Shown piece by piece: positions 18,918-28,658 of a stretch of DNA of 64,000 nucleotides. Below the pieces are notes generated by a model that was not told the origin of the DNA, searched no databases, and saw only the letters and a list, made by a program, of their open reading frames with translations. The position numbers were made by a program, and so were the translations under genes. The number at the start of each line of letters is the position of its first letter. Positions within the stretch are counted from its first letter, which is position 1. Source of the stretch: Firmicutes bacterium ADurb.Bin146 (GTDB taxonomy: Bacteria; Bacillota; Clostridia; DUPQ01); the NCBI GenBank assembly GCA_002070475.1, contig MWDI01000066.1, positions 62,001 through 126,000 of the forward strand, in the 5' to 3' direction.

Positions 18918-20537
18918 CTAAAGCAATTGCCGGTATTCAGTCGGAGATATACCGAAATGTTTTTTAAACAGTTTAGTAAAATGAGCTACATCCTTGTAAC
19001 CAAGCTTGTCAGATATTTCATATACCTTTGCATTAGTAGTTTTCAAGAGTTTTTTTGCTTCATTCATTTTGAACCTTATGACATGCTCAGTGAATGATTC
19101 ATCAGTAACCTGTTTGAAAATCTTGCTTAGATAGTTTGGATGTATCTGTAACCTTTCAGCAATTGTTACAAGTGAGACATCCTCATAAACACCTTCCTTT
19201 ATATACCTTAATCCTTTGTTTACTAAAAAGTTGTTCTGCTTACTGTCTGATTCTTCTATAGCCTGAGTTATCTCCTTGATTATACCTAATATAAAACTCT
19301 TCATATCATCAATAGATATAAGCTCATTAATTGAATTATATAAATCATTTTCTTTGTTATAGAAACGGTGATTGGATATTTCCAGTGAATACATAACCCT
19401 GATGATGAAAACAGATAGAAGAAAAGCTATCCTTTCTTTTTGATTAACATCATTTGCGACAATTTGTTTGGATGCTTGCATTATCTGGTCAATAATACTT
19501 TTTACTTCGGTTTGATTCATATTCCTTAAAGCGAATATGATATCTTCCTCGCTATTTTTTAGAATATTATCAAAATCATCAACAACCATTTTTTCCTTTG
19601 ATGTGTTTATCTTCTGCTCTGCATCAACCACAATATTCTTTCCTAATATTACTCTGTAAAGCATTGCGTCCACAGCGCTTATATATGAAAGCGTCACCTT
19701 TTCTATACTACCGCAAGTGTTGCCTATTCCAGCTGACAGAGAAAATCCCATATTCTTATTAACCCAGCTTTTAACATTGTTCAGTTTATTGGCAAGAATA
19801 CTCCTTTGTATCAGCTGGTTGGAACATATTAAGATTCCTATACGGCTGTCAAGGTTAAATGTGTAACATTTATAGATATCAACCAGATTTTCCTCGATTG
19901 TGCTCATGATTGCAGCTTTATAGAATGAGAAATCATACATATTCAATTTTTTCTGAGAAGCGGCAAGTTCAAACTCAGCAACACATACTATGAAGTTAGT
20001 AAAATTGATATCTATTTCAGTTGTCGCTGCCCTTTCAATAATATCAGATTTCTGCCTTATTCTTCCTTCCATCAACAAACGAAAGAAGTTATCCTTCAAA
20101 ACCATAATGTTTTCTCTAAGCTTACGTCTTATGTTGTCATTAAGCTTTACTTCCTTAAGGCGTGCATCAATCTCCTGTTTTGCATCTAGGACTTTCTGAA
20201 TAAGTGTTTCTGCAACAAGCGGTTTGGTAAGATAACAAAATGCATTGTTTGTAACTGCTCTTTGGGCATATTCAAAATCCCTGTATCCGCTTATAAGTAT
20301 TACCTTAATATTTGGATATGTCCTGTTAATTATTTCCAGCAAATCCAGACCGCTCATTTCTGGCATAGATATATCCGATATGACTATATTAGGCATGTAT
20401 GTTTCTATTAAATCCAGGGCTTCTGATACTCCTGAAGCAACACCGCAAATATTAATATCATGCTGATGCCATGGAATTGAAGTCGCGATACCCTCTCTTA
20501 TAGACTTTTCATCATCGACAATAATTATATCAATCAT
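18918..20537 (-). CDS. YesN-type response regulator with AraC HTH output
   Basis: Activates sugar-uptake genes on phosphorylation by a YesM-type kinase. The receiver (about 1-120) has DDEKS, the phospho-Asp in VISDISMPEMSG, and Lys in CYLTKPL. A long middle region precedes the C-terminal double HTH (about 440-539: NYLSKIFKQVT, ISDKLGYKDVAHFTKLFKKHFG, SPTEYR). The start is ATG 20537 because it overlaps the kinase stop as ATGATTGA; earlier in-frame codons lie deeper in the kinase gene. Last gene of the sugar-transport/URO-D run. Confidence 0.92.
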   Translation of the reverse strand: MIDIIIVDDEKSIREGIATSIPWHQHDINICGVASGVSEALDLIETYMPNIVISDISMPEMSGLDLLEIINRTYPNIKVILISGYRDFEYAQRAVTNNAFCYLTKPLVAETLIQKVLDAKQEIDARLKEVKLNDNIRRKLRENIMVLKDNFFRLLMEGRIRQKSDIIERAATTEIDINFTNFIVCVAEFELAASQKKLNMYDFSFYKAAIMSTIEENLVDIYKCYTFNLDSRIGILICSNQLIQRSILANKLNNVKSWVNKNMGFSLSAGIGNTCGSIEKVTLSYISAVDAMLYRVILGKNIVVDAEQKINTSKEKMVVDDFDNILKNSEEDIIFALRNMNQTEVKSIIDQIMQASKQIVANDVNQKERIAFLLSVFIIRVMYSLEISNHRFYNKENDLYNSINELISIDDMKSFILGIIKEITQAIEESDSKQNNFLVNKGLRYIKEGVYEDVSLVTIAERLQIHPNYLSKIFKQVTDESFTEHVIRFKMNEAKKLLKTTNAKVYEISDKLGYKDVAHFTKLFKKHFGISPTEYRQLL

Positions 20538-22338
20538 CTTTTTCACGCTCCCTGTATGGTACACGAAGAATAACTGTTGTACCCTCCTTGTAACGGCTTG
20601 TAATAGTCAACCCATACTGCATTCCATAATAAAGCCTTATCCTCTTTTGTACATTCCTTAATCCGGACTCGCTTTCAAGTTTCACGGAATTTATGCTGGT
20701 CATTATCAGATTGAGTTTCTCCTCAGTCATTCCAATACCATTATCCATTACCTTTATTATTATATCACCTTTTTCTTTTTCATTTACTTCATCTTGTGTT
20801 ACATGTATTTCCAGTCTTCCTGAAGATCTGTCTTCCAATCCGTGTATTATTGCATTCTCCACTACAGTCTGGATTATAAGGTTAAGAATTACGCATTCTT
20901 TCAGTTCAGGAGGACAGAATATCTCATATGAGAAGGACTCTCCATATCTGATCCTCTGAATTTCAAGGTAACAGGAAATACCTTCTAAAGCATCTTTTAT
21001 TGTAGTTAAATCCTTGCCTTTATTAAATATCTTCCTGTACATAGTGGATAATGCAATAACTATTTTCGATATTTCATCAACATTATGCTCTTTTGCAGTC
21101 CAATTTATGGTATCAAGAGTGTTGTATAAAAAATGTGGATCAATTTTATCCTGCAGAGCCTGCAATTCTAACTGTTTTCTGTAAAGTTCAGCTTGATACA
21201 GTTCCTCGATAAGTACTGTCACTCTGTCAGTCATTGAATTATATGCGCAGAACAACCCTTTAATCTCGTTATCCCTGCATATGCTGTCATCTAGTTTAAA
21301 AGTAAAATCACCGTTTCCGACTTTTTCCATTCCTCTTATTAGCTGGGATATGGGTTTTTGTATGTTAGCATTCAGAATGCCTCTCATGACCGCATAACAG
21401 ATTATCAAAATCAGTAGGGAAACCCCTATTGAGAGAATAATCGTATATTCATATACATCTGTAGTTATGTCCTTGTCCGGAATTAGGTATACTATTCCAA
21501 TATCATATTGAAAATCTAAAGTTCCATATTGAATGTAATACCATAAGTAATTATGTTCTAGCGTTACTCTTTCCTTGTTTGATAAAGAATCAAAATTTCT
21601 TTGTGTCTCAGCTCGCATTTTTGATTGCAACATATCATCACCATCAATGAATAAGAATAAGTCATCTTTTGAGAAAATCGCATTTTTCGAATTGTCTGTC
21701 AGAGAAAGTCCATCTAAAAAACGTATAAAATCTGTTTTATTAATATTTAAAGTTATGAAAGTGCGACGCATAAGTAAAGGATTGAGTACATCCGCTTTGT
21801 ATGTTATGGATACATATTCGTTATATATATGCCACATGCAGTATTTATCGAGATCTGCAGAAGGTTTCAATCCTGTGACATACTGTACAAACCAAGGGAA
21901 TTTTCCCATATCAATGTATACAGATGTATCGTTTTTTTCGTTTAGCAGATATTCAAATGCATAATCATAAATCATTATATGGTCTATATATTCGTTCATA
22001 TCGCTTACAAGGCCAAGATAATTGAAAATATCAGAATTATCATGGCTGACATCATTATAATAATAGCCATTACCGACATATTCGGTAAGTATTTCACTAT
22101 TAGCAATACTTCGAGCAATATTATCAAATACCTCTATCTGACTTGTGTATAACCGGGTAATTTGTTTGTCAGCTTCATCCAAAAACTCTTTTTTGTTATT
22201 TTCAGAAAATTTAGCAATAAAAAAGTTATTGGATATAATGAACAGTAAAACTGTTACAAGACATATAACTAAAACACTCAATAACTTATTCTGTAAACTT
22301 TTTTGCGCTTTATCCTCTTTCAGTTTAATCCTTTCCAT
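20530..22338 (-). CDS. YesM-type sensor histidine kinase
   Basis: Membrane sensor, 602 residues. It has an N-terminal helix (about 17-37), an extracellular sensor of about 250 residues, a second helix near 290-310, a HAMP (NIQKPISQLIRGMEKVGNGD), the His_kinase box DPHFLYNTLDTINW, and an ATPase domain with NAIIHGLED and DNGIGM. It starts two bases after the URO-D stop and overlaps the response regulator, so all three are co-translated. The ligand is probably a sugar or sugar-bound lipoprotein, by family. Confidence 0.92.
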   Translation of the reverse strand: MERIKLKEDKAQKSLQNKLLSVLVICLVTVLLFIISNNFFIAKFSENNKKEFLDEADKQITRLYTSQIEVFDNIARSIANSEILTEYVGNGYYYNDVSHDNSDIFNYLGLVSDMNEYIDHIMIYDYAFEYLLNEKNDTSVYIDMGKFPWFVQYVTGLKPSADLDKYCMWHIYNEYVSITYKADVLNPLLMRRTFITLNINKTDFIRFLDGLSLTDNSKNAIFSKDDLFLFIDGDDMLQSKMRAETQRNFDSLSNKERVTLEHNYLWYYIQYGTLDFQYDIGIVYLIPDKDITTDVYEYTIILSIGVSLLILIICYAVMRGILNANIQKPISQLIRGMEKVGNGDFTFKLDDSICRDNEIKGLFCAYNSMTDRVTVLIEELYQAELYRKQLELQALQDKIDPHFLYNTLDTINWTAKEHNVDEISKIVIALSTMYRKIFNKGKDLTTIKDALEGISCYLEIQRIRYGESFSYEIFCPPELKECVILNLIIQTVVENAIIHGLEDRSSGRLEIHVTQDEVNEKEKGDIIIKVMDNGIGMTEEKLNLIMTSINSVKLESESGLRNVQKRIRLYYGMQYGLTITSRYKEGTTVILRVPYREREKDD

Positions 22339-22340
22339 TA

Positions 22341-23390
22341 CTAACCAAGTCTTGTTCTGACAAGGTCAACAGCTTTTTTGGCATCTTCTAGATTTTTAGC
22401 ATCATACCATACAATAACCTTCTTATCCTTTAGAAAAGAAGTATAGTCAATAATTTCCTCTTGATTGAGAGTTACAATTACTGTTTTTTCACTAAGTACA
22501 TCCTCATACTTTTTGTAAATTTCGATACTTCTTGGTGCATTTGGATCATTAGATATCTCTAAGAATTTAATCTTGTCTATTTCACAGACTGCAGGAATCA
22601 CATGGCTTCCTACCGAGTGAATATGGAAGAATAATCCATCAAAATTATCTGCTATCCTCTGCAAAAATGGTATTTCAAACTGTCTGAACATTTCGTCAGA
22701 AAGCATTGTAGTAGCATCTACTGACAAGTGTCCTGCATAACCTTTAGGCATTATTACATCAAATCCGGATATTACAAATCCTTTATATTCAGTAACTATC
22801 GACTGTTGTTGCTTAAGCATATATATTATCGCATCAGTACATTTTGATGCAAGTTCCATTAAGCCTTCTTCTTCATCATAAAAATCATAAAATATATCGT
22901 TTCCACGCAATGCATTAACAATATCCAGTGGACCATCTGCACCTCTATAACGTATAAAAAACTCATCCTTTACCTTGTTCTTAAGATATCTCATTCCTTC
23001 AATTACAAGATTCCTCCAGATATTTGTTTCATCCACCTTAGCAAGAGTATAATTTGAATAATCTTCGATATATTTATGATGCCATGATGTGTTTTCTGTA
23101 AAAGATACTTCTCCTCCCATAAACGCAGAGTGTTCAGCTATCCCATAACGTGCAGTTAATGAAGGAATTATATCGTCTAAAACCTGTTCACGTGTTTTCC
23201 AGAAAAGCCTTTGGTTTTCAACAAGATAGTCTAGGTAAGTTTCCATATTATCAGGCAACCCAAAACTATCAAGCGCACGTGTAGGCACTTTAATACCTGA
23301 TATGTCCTTTACTTGAATAAGCGCTCCTTTACCTGCGTCATACATGCTTTTTGTCCTTCTGATTATCTCATCTGCTCTTTTGTAATCCAT
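22341..23390 (-). CDS. URO-D/MtaA-family methyltransferase-like protein in a sugar-transport operon
   Basis: Uroporphyrinogen decarboxylase-fold protein of 349 residues. These remote homologues act mostly as methylcobamide-dependent methyltransferases, not in haem synthesis. The start is ATG 23390 (MDYKRADEIIRR) behind GGAG; 22 further in-frame residues upstream lack an RBS. FFHIHSVGSHVIPAV could supply zinc or substrate ligands. It is placed between the ABC permeases and the YesM/YesN pair, suggesting work on the imported compound, possibly a methylated one. The true reaction is unknown. Confidence 0.7.
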   Translation of the reverse strand: MDYKRADEIIRRTKSMYDAGKGALIQVKDISGIKVPTRALDSFGLPDNMETYLDYLVENQRLFWKTREQVLDDIIPSLTARYGIAEHSAFMGGEVSFTENTSWHHKYIEDYSNYTLAKVDETNIWRNLVIEGMRYLKNKVKDEFFIRYRGADGPLDIVNALRGNDIFYDFYDEEEGLMELASKCTDAIIYMLKQQQSIVTEYKGFVISGFDVIMPKGYAGHLSVDATTMLSDEMFRQFEIPFLQRIADNFDGLFFHIHSVGSHVIPAVCEIDKIKFLEISNDPNAPRSIEIYKKYEDVLSEKTVIVTLNQEEIIDYTSFLKDKKVIVWYDAKNLEDAKKAVDLVRTRLG

Positions 23391-23461
23391 ATTTAGATCT
23401 CCATTTTCTATATTTGCTATTAACAGTATAACTGTTTTATCGAGCCTATTCAACATATGAC

Positions 23462-23489
23462 AAAAAGGATAAGCATCAGCTTATCCTTT
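23462..23489 (-). terminator. Hairpin terminator or attenuator after the permease genes
   Basis: An 11-base-pair perfect stem AAAGGATAAGC/GCTTATCCTTT (23464-23489) with a 4-base loop is followed, leftward, by U-rich sequence. It sits between the permeases and the URO-D gene. It would cap the permease message or allow partial read-through into URO-D-YesM-YesN. Confidence 0.75.
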
Positions 23490-23517
23490 AATTTTTATTT
23501 TATGTATTTTGGATTTG

Positions 23518-24414
23518 TTAGCCTTTTACTGAACCTACCATAATACCGCCTGCAAAGTACTTCTGTAAGAATGGATATACAATTAGTATAGGAAGCATGG
23601 ATACAACCATCATTGCTCCGCCAAGACCAGCTTGGTTAATTAGAAGCTCTGAAGGATCGAGTCCTGCTGCAATCATCATTTCTTCCCAAAGCTTATCGTT
23701 ACCTTCATTCTTAACAACAGTTTCACGAATCTTAACAGGGAATGTCCATTTGCTTGGTGTCCTGATATAAATCATTGCTGCGTAGAATGTATTCCATAAT
23801 CCAATACCTGTCAGAAGACCTAATGCTGAAAGAACCGGTTTAGACAATGGAAGAATAATTTTGACGAATATGGTCATTTCCGAAGCACCATCAATACGTG
23901 CTGATTCTGTAAGCTCGTTCGGTATAGACCAGTAATAATTTCTGATAAGAGTCATGTTCCATCCTGATGCAAGTCCTGGAATAATTATTGCCCAAAGAGT
24001 ATCTATCATTCCTAAAGCTCTTATAAGAAGGAAACCAGGAATTGTACCGCCGCCTATAAGCATTGGTATAATAACCATATAGTAAGCGAAGAAATTCTTT
24101 CCTGGAAGTTCTCTTTTACTCATTGTGTAAGCACCTAATGCGTTAACAAGCAATGTTAAAGGAGTTCCTACGATTGTTACAAATACAGAGTTTAATAACG
24201 GTCTGTATACTGATTCATCTTTTATTACCATTCCATAGAATACCAAACTGAACTGTTCCGGCCACAATCTTAATGTTGCTGTTGATGTCTCGCTTAACTC
24301 AAAAGAGTTTCTGAATACGAATAATACCGGAACTACGATGATTACTGTGAATATAAGCATTCCCAATAAGTTAAATATATTGAAAATCTTTTCTCCTAAT
24401 GATCTTTTAAGCAT
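23518..24414 (-). CDS. Carbohydrate ABC transporter permease, LplC/MalG-like
   Basis: Second permease of a CUT1-type sugar importer, 298 residues and six helices. The EAA loop for ATPase docking reads ESARIDGASEMTIFVKIILPLSKP (here in parts: ESARIDGASEMTIF, KIILPLSKP). The C-terminal GSVKG is typical of LplC/YtcP. It is 16 bases downstream of its partner permease. No substrate-binding lipoprotein or ATPase is adjacent. Confidence 0.92.
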   Translation of the reverse strand: MLKRSLGEKIFNIFNLLGMLIFTVIIVVPVLFVFRNSFELSETSTATLRLWPEQFSLVFYGMVIKDESVYRPLLNSVFVTIVGTPLTLLVNALGAYTMSKRELPGKNFFAYYMVIIPMLIGGGTIPGFLLIRALGMIDTLWAIIIPGLASGWNMTLIRNYYWSIPNELTESARIDGASEMTIFVKIILPLSKPVLSALGLLTGIGLWNTFYAAMIYIRTPSKWTFPVKIRETVVKNEGNDKLWEEMMIAAGLDPSELLINQAGLGGAMMVVSMLPILIVYPFLQKYFAGGIMVGSVKG

Positions 24415-24430
24415 TTATTTCACCTTCTTC

Positions 24431-25369
24431 CTATATTATCGTTCTTCCATCTTCAGTTAAGTACTTGCTTGCAAAGTTTGCGCTTAACATAAGAATGGTT
24501 GATATTATTGAGTTGAATAAGCCTGTGGTAGTAGACATACTGAACTTACCTTGTCTGATACCAGTATTATAAATGTATACGTCCAGAACCATTGCAGTCT
24601 CATCAAGCAAGGAGTTACCATCTGTTAATGTAAATACCGGTTCGAATAACCCTCCCATGATTCCCGAGAAGGAGAACACTAATAGAACGACAATTGTATT
24701 CTTTATACCAGGCAGTGTTACATACATTGTCTGTTTCCATCTTGATGCTCCGTCAATAACGGCTGCTTCATATAGCTCTGGATCAACTCCGCCTAATGCC
24801 GCAAGATAAATGATAGAGGAATAACCGACACCTCTCCATATCCTGATTACTGTTAATAACCATGGGAATAACTGTGCTTGTCCTAGAAAGTAAATTCTTT
24901 CGCCTCCAAGCAACGCTATAATGGCGTTTACGTAACCTGTGCTAGGTGATAACAGCTGTATGAAAATACCGCTGACAACAACCCATGTAAGGAAGTTAGG
25001 CAATGTTGACAATGTCTGTACAGTCTTCTTGAACCACATGATCCTTATTTCATTTAGCAGCAAAGCTAAAATTATCGGTGATGGCTTAATAAACAGATAC
25101 TCCAATCCGATAAATACCCAAGTGTTTCTGAATGCCTGCCAGAAAGCCCTCAAGCCAAACAGTTTGTCAAAGTTTTCAAATCCGCACCAGTACTTAAAAC
25201 CGCCAGTAGTAAATTCCTGAAATGCGATCATAATACCAGGCATAGTTATATAACGGAAAATGTAATATAACACTAATCCTGGCACTATCATAAGGTAAAT
25301 CATAATATTTACCTTGGTGAAGATCTTTTTCTCATTCTTCTTGTAAATTCTCAAGCTATTCTCGTCCAA
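24431..25369 (-). CDS. Carbohydrate ABC transporter permease, LplB-like
   Basis: First permease, 312 residues, of the LplB/YteP type that imports oligosaccharides. The EAA loop is ELYEAAVIDGASRWKQ followed by YVTLPGI. It has six helices. The call uses a TTG start at 25369 (MDENSLRIYKKNEKK), as no in-frame ATG precedes the first helix; AAGGG lies rather far upstream. LplB/LplC pairs usually lie beside YesM/YesN, as here. Confidence 0.9.
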   Translation of the reverse strand: MDENSLRIYKKNEKKIFTKVNIMIYLMIVPGLVLYYIFRYITMPGIMIAFQEFTTGGFKYWCGFENFDKLFGLRAFWQAFRNTWVFIGLEYLFIKPSPIILALLLNEIRIMWFKKTVQTLSTLPNFLTWVVVSGIFIQLLSPSTGYVNAIIALLGGERIYFLGQAQLFPWLLTVIRIWRGVGYSSIIYLAALGGVDPELYEAAVIDGASRWKQTMYVTLPGIKNTIVVLLVFSFSGIMGGLFEPVFTLTDGNSLLDETAMVLDVYIYNTGIRQGKFSMSTTTGLFNSIISTILMLSANFASKYLTEDGRTII

Positions 25370-25499
25370 TTACAACACCAACCCTTCTGTTTAAATAAAT
25401 CCCTAGATAAACCGTATCGTTATAACATTATTAGTTTATCACACATTTGCCATTTTCAATATATGAAAATAATAACTTTTATTGTATATATATGATTTT

Positions 25500-26495
25500 T
25501 CATATTTTTTGATCCACAAAGCTCTTCAGAAGCATTATGCAAGCTTTTACATCTTTCATATCCACTACGCCTACAGGCCCATGAACATATCTCATAGGTA
25601 TTGATATACCTCCAGTGCGCACGCCTTCATTTGAAGTATATATAGCGCCTGCATCAGTTCCGCCAGCAGCTAAAATATCTGATTGATAAGATATTTCACC
25701 ATTTTTACATATATCCTGCATTATATTAATGAGCGATTCATCACATATTACAGATCTGTCCATTATCTTAATAGCTGCACCGCCGCCTAATACAGCATTA
25801 CCTTCTTTTGTAACAGGAGTGTCAAATGATGATGTTACATCAACAGCTACCGCTATATCAGGTTTAACAACCCTGCTTGCAACAATAGCTCCTTTTAATC
25901 CTAGTTCTTCTTGACTGGTAAAAACGTAATAGATATCGTTATATGGTGATGTATTTTCCATTAATGCCCTTATAGCTACATAGCAGCCTATGCGATTATC
26001 CAAAGCTTTTGCTACTACCCTGTCATTTTTCAACATGCATATCGGTCCGTAATAACTGCCGACATCTCCGGGTTTCACATACAACATTGCATCTTCTTTA
26101 TTTAAAGCTCCAATGTCCACGAACATATCGCCCACATTATTATTCTTTATATTATCGACATCCTTCTTGAAACTTAGAACACCCACAGTACCGTTTTTAA
26201 ATACGATCCTGTTTCCTATCGAAAGCGATACAGGTATACCTCCGATAGGCCTTATGTTGATATATCCGTCAGAATCAATGCTCATGACCATGAAACCTAT
26301 CTCATCCTTATGAGCCGAAATCATTATTTTTTTCTTATTCACGCCATTACCTTTTTTTATGGCTATGACATTATCAATTCCGTCATTTAATATTTCATCA
26401 ACATAATCTTTTACCAAGTCGGTAATAACTTGGTTTATTTCATTTTCTCTACCGCTGACTCCGAATGCAGCTGTTAGTTTTCCCAGGATTTCCAT
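25500..26495 (-). CDS. M42-family metallo-aminopeptidase
   Basis: Cobalt/zinc tetrahedral aminopeptidase (PepA/FrvX/YsdC group) that trims peptides in the cytosol. Metal ligands are visible: His in ISAHKDEIGFM, bridging Asp in ALDNRIGCY, catalytic Glu-Glu in TSQEELGLKG, Asp in AVAVDVTSS and His in YVHGPVGVVD. Length 331 is typical. Start ATG 26495 follows GGAGGGG. It is the last gene of the lipoprotein-map-MFS-M42 run, which suggests peptide handling. Confidence 0.93.
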   Translation of the reverse strand: MEILGKLTAAFGVSGRENEINQVITDLVKDYVDEILNDGIDNVIAIKKGNGVNKKKIMISAHKDEIGFMVMSIDSDGYINIRPIGGIPVSLSIGNRIVFKNGTVGVLSFKKDVDNIKNNNVGDMFVDIGALNKEDAMLYVKPGDVGSYYGPICMLKNDRVVAKALDNRIGCYVAIRALMENTSPYNDIYYVFTSQEELGLKGAIVASRVVKPDIAVAVDVTSSFDTPVTKEGNAVLGGGAAIKIMDRSVICDESLINIMQDICKNGEISYQSDILAAGGTDAGAIYTSNEGVRTGGISIPMRYVHGPVGVVDMKDVKACIMLLKSFVDQKI

Positions 26496-26511
26496 TATCC
26501 CCTCCGTAATT

Positions 26512-27870
26512 TCAAGTTTCAGTATCTTCAGTATTGTGATTCTTTGCTTCTTTGAAAAGCTTTATTGTCTTCTTTAGATTAAATAATATCAGTATCAGTA
26601 GAAGCACATTTGTAACTAGGAATATAAGTTGGAACTGAGGTACTTCAAACGGACCGAAAGGCTGTACTTTAATTTGTATATAATCTTTTAATGCATTTCC
26701 GATTAGGGGAGCTACCGCAATAATTCCCGCAATAATTGCAGTATAGAAACCATCATATAAAGACCTGTCTGATTCCGGTATAATATCGTATTTCTTTTTA
26801 AACAAGGTAAGAGAGAAAAAAGGTCCCGTTATAGAAGCTATAAGATTAACCAGAATTATCATTATGTATCGTGATGATATGTTTGTTAATGACCATATAA
26901 GCGAATCAACAAAATAGAACATAAAGCAGATTATAAGCAGAAGGTTGGTGTTGTATTTGTCAACCACTTTTCCTATAATCGGATACCAAACAAACTGCAG
27001 TATAACGTTAAGCACTGATGCTAAAGATATGAATGTATATGACAGTCCAAGATAATTCAGCTGATATAAAGTACCATATGACATAGCTATATACCAAATG
27101 AAGTAAAAAGATGATACAAGAATCATGAAACGCATGAATTCTTTATCTTTAATAGGGACAATAAATACATCCTTCAGTTTGATTTTGTTTTTTACAGGCT
27201 TCAAAGGAGGTTCATTTATCTTATAAAATGAAAATGATTCCGCCCACATTACAAACCAGCCTAATGTAAAAACAATTAAAATAGCTATATACTGATCTGA
27301 CGAAGTATCAATAAATGCAGATACTATAAGGGGGACTACCAAGTTCGCAACTAACGCGACCATATTCCTTACACTCATATACTGTCCTCTTATCTTTGCA
27401 TCTATGAGGTCAACAAACCAACTGTTTATAGCTATAGCCATAAAGTTATTAAGGGCATATGCGATTAATGCCATTGCCATCATTATGTATGAGGCATTCT
27501 GATTTGGAAATATCAAAGGCACCCAGGCAATGAGGACTATTAAAGTTTTAAGTATTGTATTAGTTATAAGAATAAATCTTTTCCGGCTTTTTATTCGTTG
27601 CATCGCATATCCTGCAAATATCGTTATAACACCGGCAATGCTCCCGACAATAGGAAGATAAGCAATTAGGATTTCCGGAGCGTTTACCTTATTGAAAAGT
27701 CCTGTTAAATATGTCGCTCCTGTAAATAATGCGAAAACTGTACCAACCAATGCTTGTATTATAAACCAGTCTCTGTCTTTTTTACCGGGCATGGTCAGAA
27801 GCTTTGTGTCATTTCTGTAGAACAGCGCAATATATATTTTCTTTGAATTTTTTTTAATTTTATCAATCAT
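26512..27870 (-). CDS. Major facilitator superfamily transporter
   Basis: 452 residues with about 12 hydrophobic helices and a short charged cytosolic N-terminus. The start lies one base after the map stop. YVRNMVALVANLVVPL-type segments (here YMSVRNMVALVANLVVPL) and the central loop with KPVKNKIKLKDVF divide the two six-helix halves. Substrate cannot be told from sequence. Its position between map and the M42 peptidase hints at peptide or amino-acid movement, but this is weak. Confidence 0.8.
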   Translation of the reverse strand: MIDKIKKNSKKIYIALFYRNDTKLLTMPGKKDRDWFIIQALVGTVFALFTGATYLTGLFNKVNAPEILIAYLPIVGSIAGVITIFAGYAMQRIKSRKRFILITNTILKTLIVLIAWVPLIFPNQNASYIMMAMALIAYALNNFMAIAINSWFVDLIDAKIRGQYMSVRNMVALVANLVVPLIVSAFIDTSSDQYIAILIVFTLGWFVMWAESFSFYKINEPPLKPVKNKIKLKDVFIVPIKDKEFMRFMILVSSFYFIWYIAMSYGTLYQLNYLGLSYTFISLASVLNVILQFVWYPIIGKVVDKYNTNLLLIICFMFYFVDSLIWSLTNISSRYIMIILVNLIASITGPFFSLTLFKKKYDIIPESDRSLYDGFYTAIIAGIIAVAPLIGNALKDYIQIKVQPFGPFEVPQFQLIFLVTNVLLLILILFNLKKTIKLFKEAKNHNTEDTET

Positions 27871-27871
27871 T

Positions 27872-28627
27872 TCAAAATTCCTGTTCTGTCAATATTTCCG
27901 GTCCGTTAGATGTAATTGCTATAGTATGTTCATACTGCACGGAAAGCGAGCCATCTGATGTATATGCTGTCCAACCATTATCTTTATCTACATAAAGGTC
28001 ATAATCCCCTTCATTAATCATGGGTTCTATAGTAAACACCATTCCTTCTTGTATCCTAATTCCCCTATCCTTCTGTCCATAGTGTAATATTGCAGGGTCT
28101 TCATGCATGGAATTACCTATGCCATGGCCGGTAAAATCCCTTACAACTGAAAAACCATTTTTTTCTGCATGTCTTTGAATATAGTAACCTATATCACCAA
28201 GTCGGTTACCATCAATGGCTTTGCATATTCCTATATAAAGACATTCTTTTGTAACAGTCATAAGTTTTTTAGCAGTAACACTTATATCACCGACAGCATA
28301 ACACCATGCTGAATCAGCCATCCATCCATTTTTGTTAACTACCATATCAACCTTTACGATGTCGCCTTCTTTAAGAATATATCTAGAAGGCATACCATGA
28401 CATATTTCATCGTTAACTGAAGTACAAGATGCATATGGATAACCGTGGTATCCTTTCTGTGCAGGTATAGCATTGTGTGATGTTATGAATTCTTCTACGA
28501 ACTTATCAATTGTTAAAGTAGTTATACCAGGTTTTATTATATTCCGAAGATTTTCATGACAAGCAGCTACTATCCTGCCTGCCCCCTTAATTTTCTCAAT
28601 CTGCGCTTTTGTACGTATATTAGTCAT
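27872..28627 (-). CDS. map: Methionine aminopeptidase, type I
   Basis: Removes N-terminal Met. It has 251 residues. Metal ligands are visible: Asp in KVDMVVNKNGWMADSA, His in FTGHGIGNSMHED, Glu in FTIEPM and Glu in QYEHTI. It lacks an N-terminal zinc extension. It lies outside the usual ribosomal-protein location (secY-adk-map), so a second copy elsewhere is possible. Confidence 0.94.
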   Translation of the reverse strand: MTNIRTKAQIEKIKGAGRIVAACHENLRNIIKPGITTLTIDKFVEEFITSHNAIPAQKGYHGYPYASCTSVNDEICHGMPSRYILKEGDIVKVDMVVNKNGWMADSAWCYAVGDISVTAKKLMTVTKECLYIGICKAIDGNRLGDIGYYIQRHAEKNGFSVVRDFTGHGIGNSMHEDPAILHYGQKDRGIRIQEGMVFTIEPMINEGDYDLYVDKDNGWTAYTSDGSLSVQYEHTIAITSNGPEILTEQEF

Positions 28628-28658
28628 ACATTATTCCTTTTCGTTTCTGAATATATCA

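Noticed and set aside
22341..23390. Haem-pathway uroporphyrinogen decarboxylase (hemE)
   Set aside because: Neighbours are transport and two-component genes, no other haem genes occur, and the sequence resembles the remote methyltransferase branch rather than HemE.
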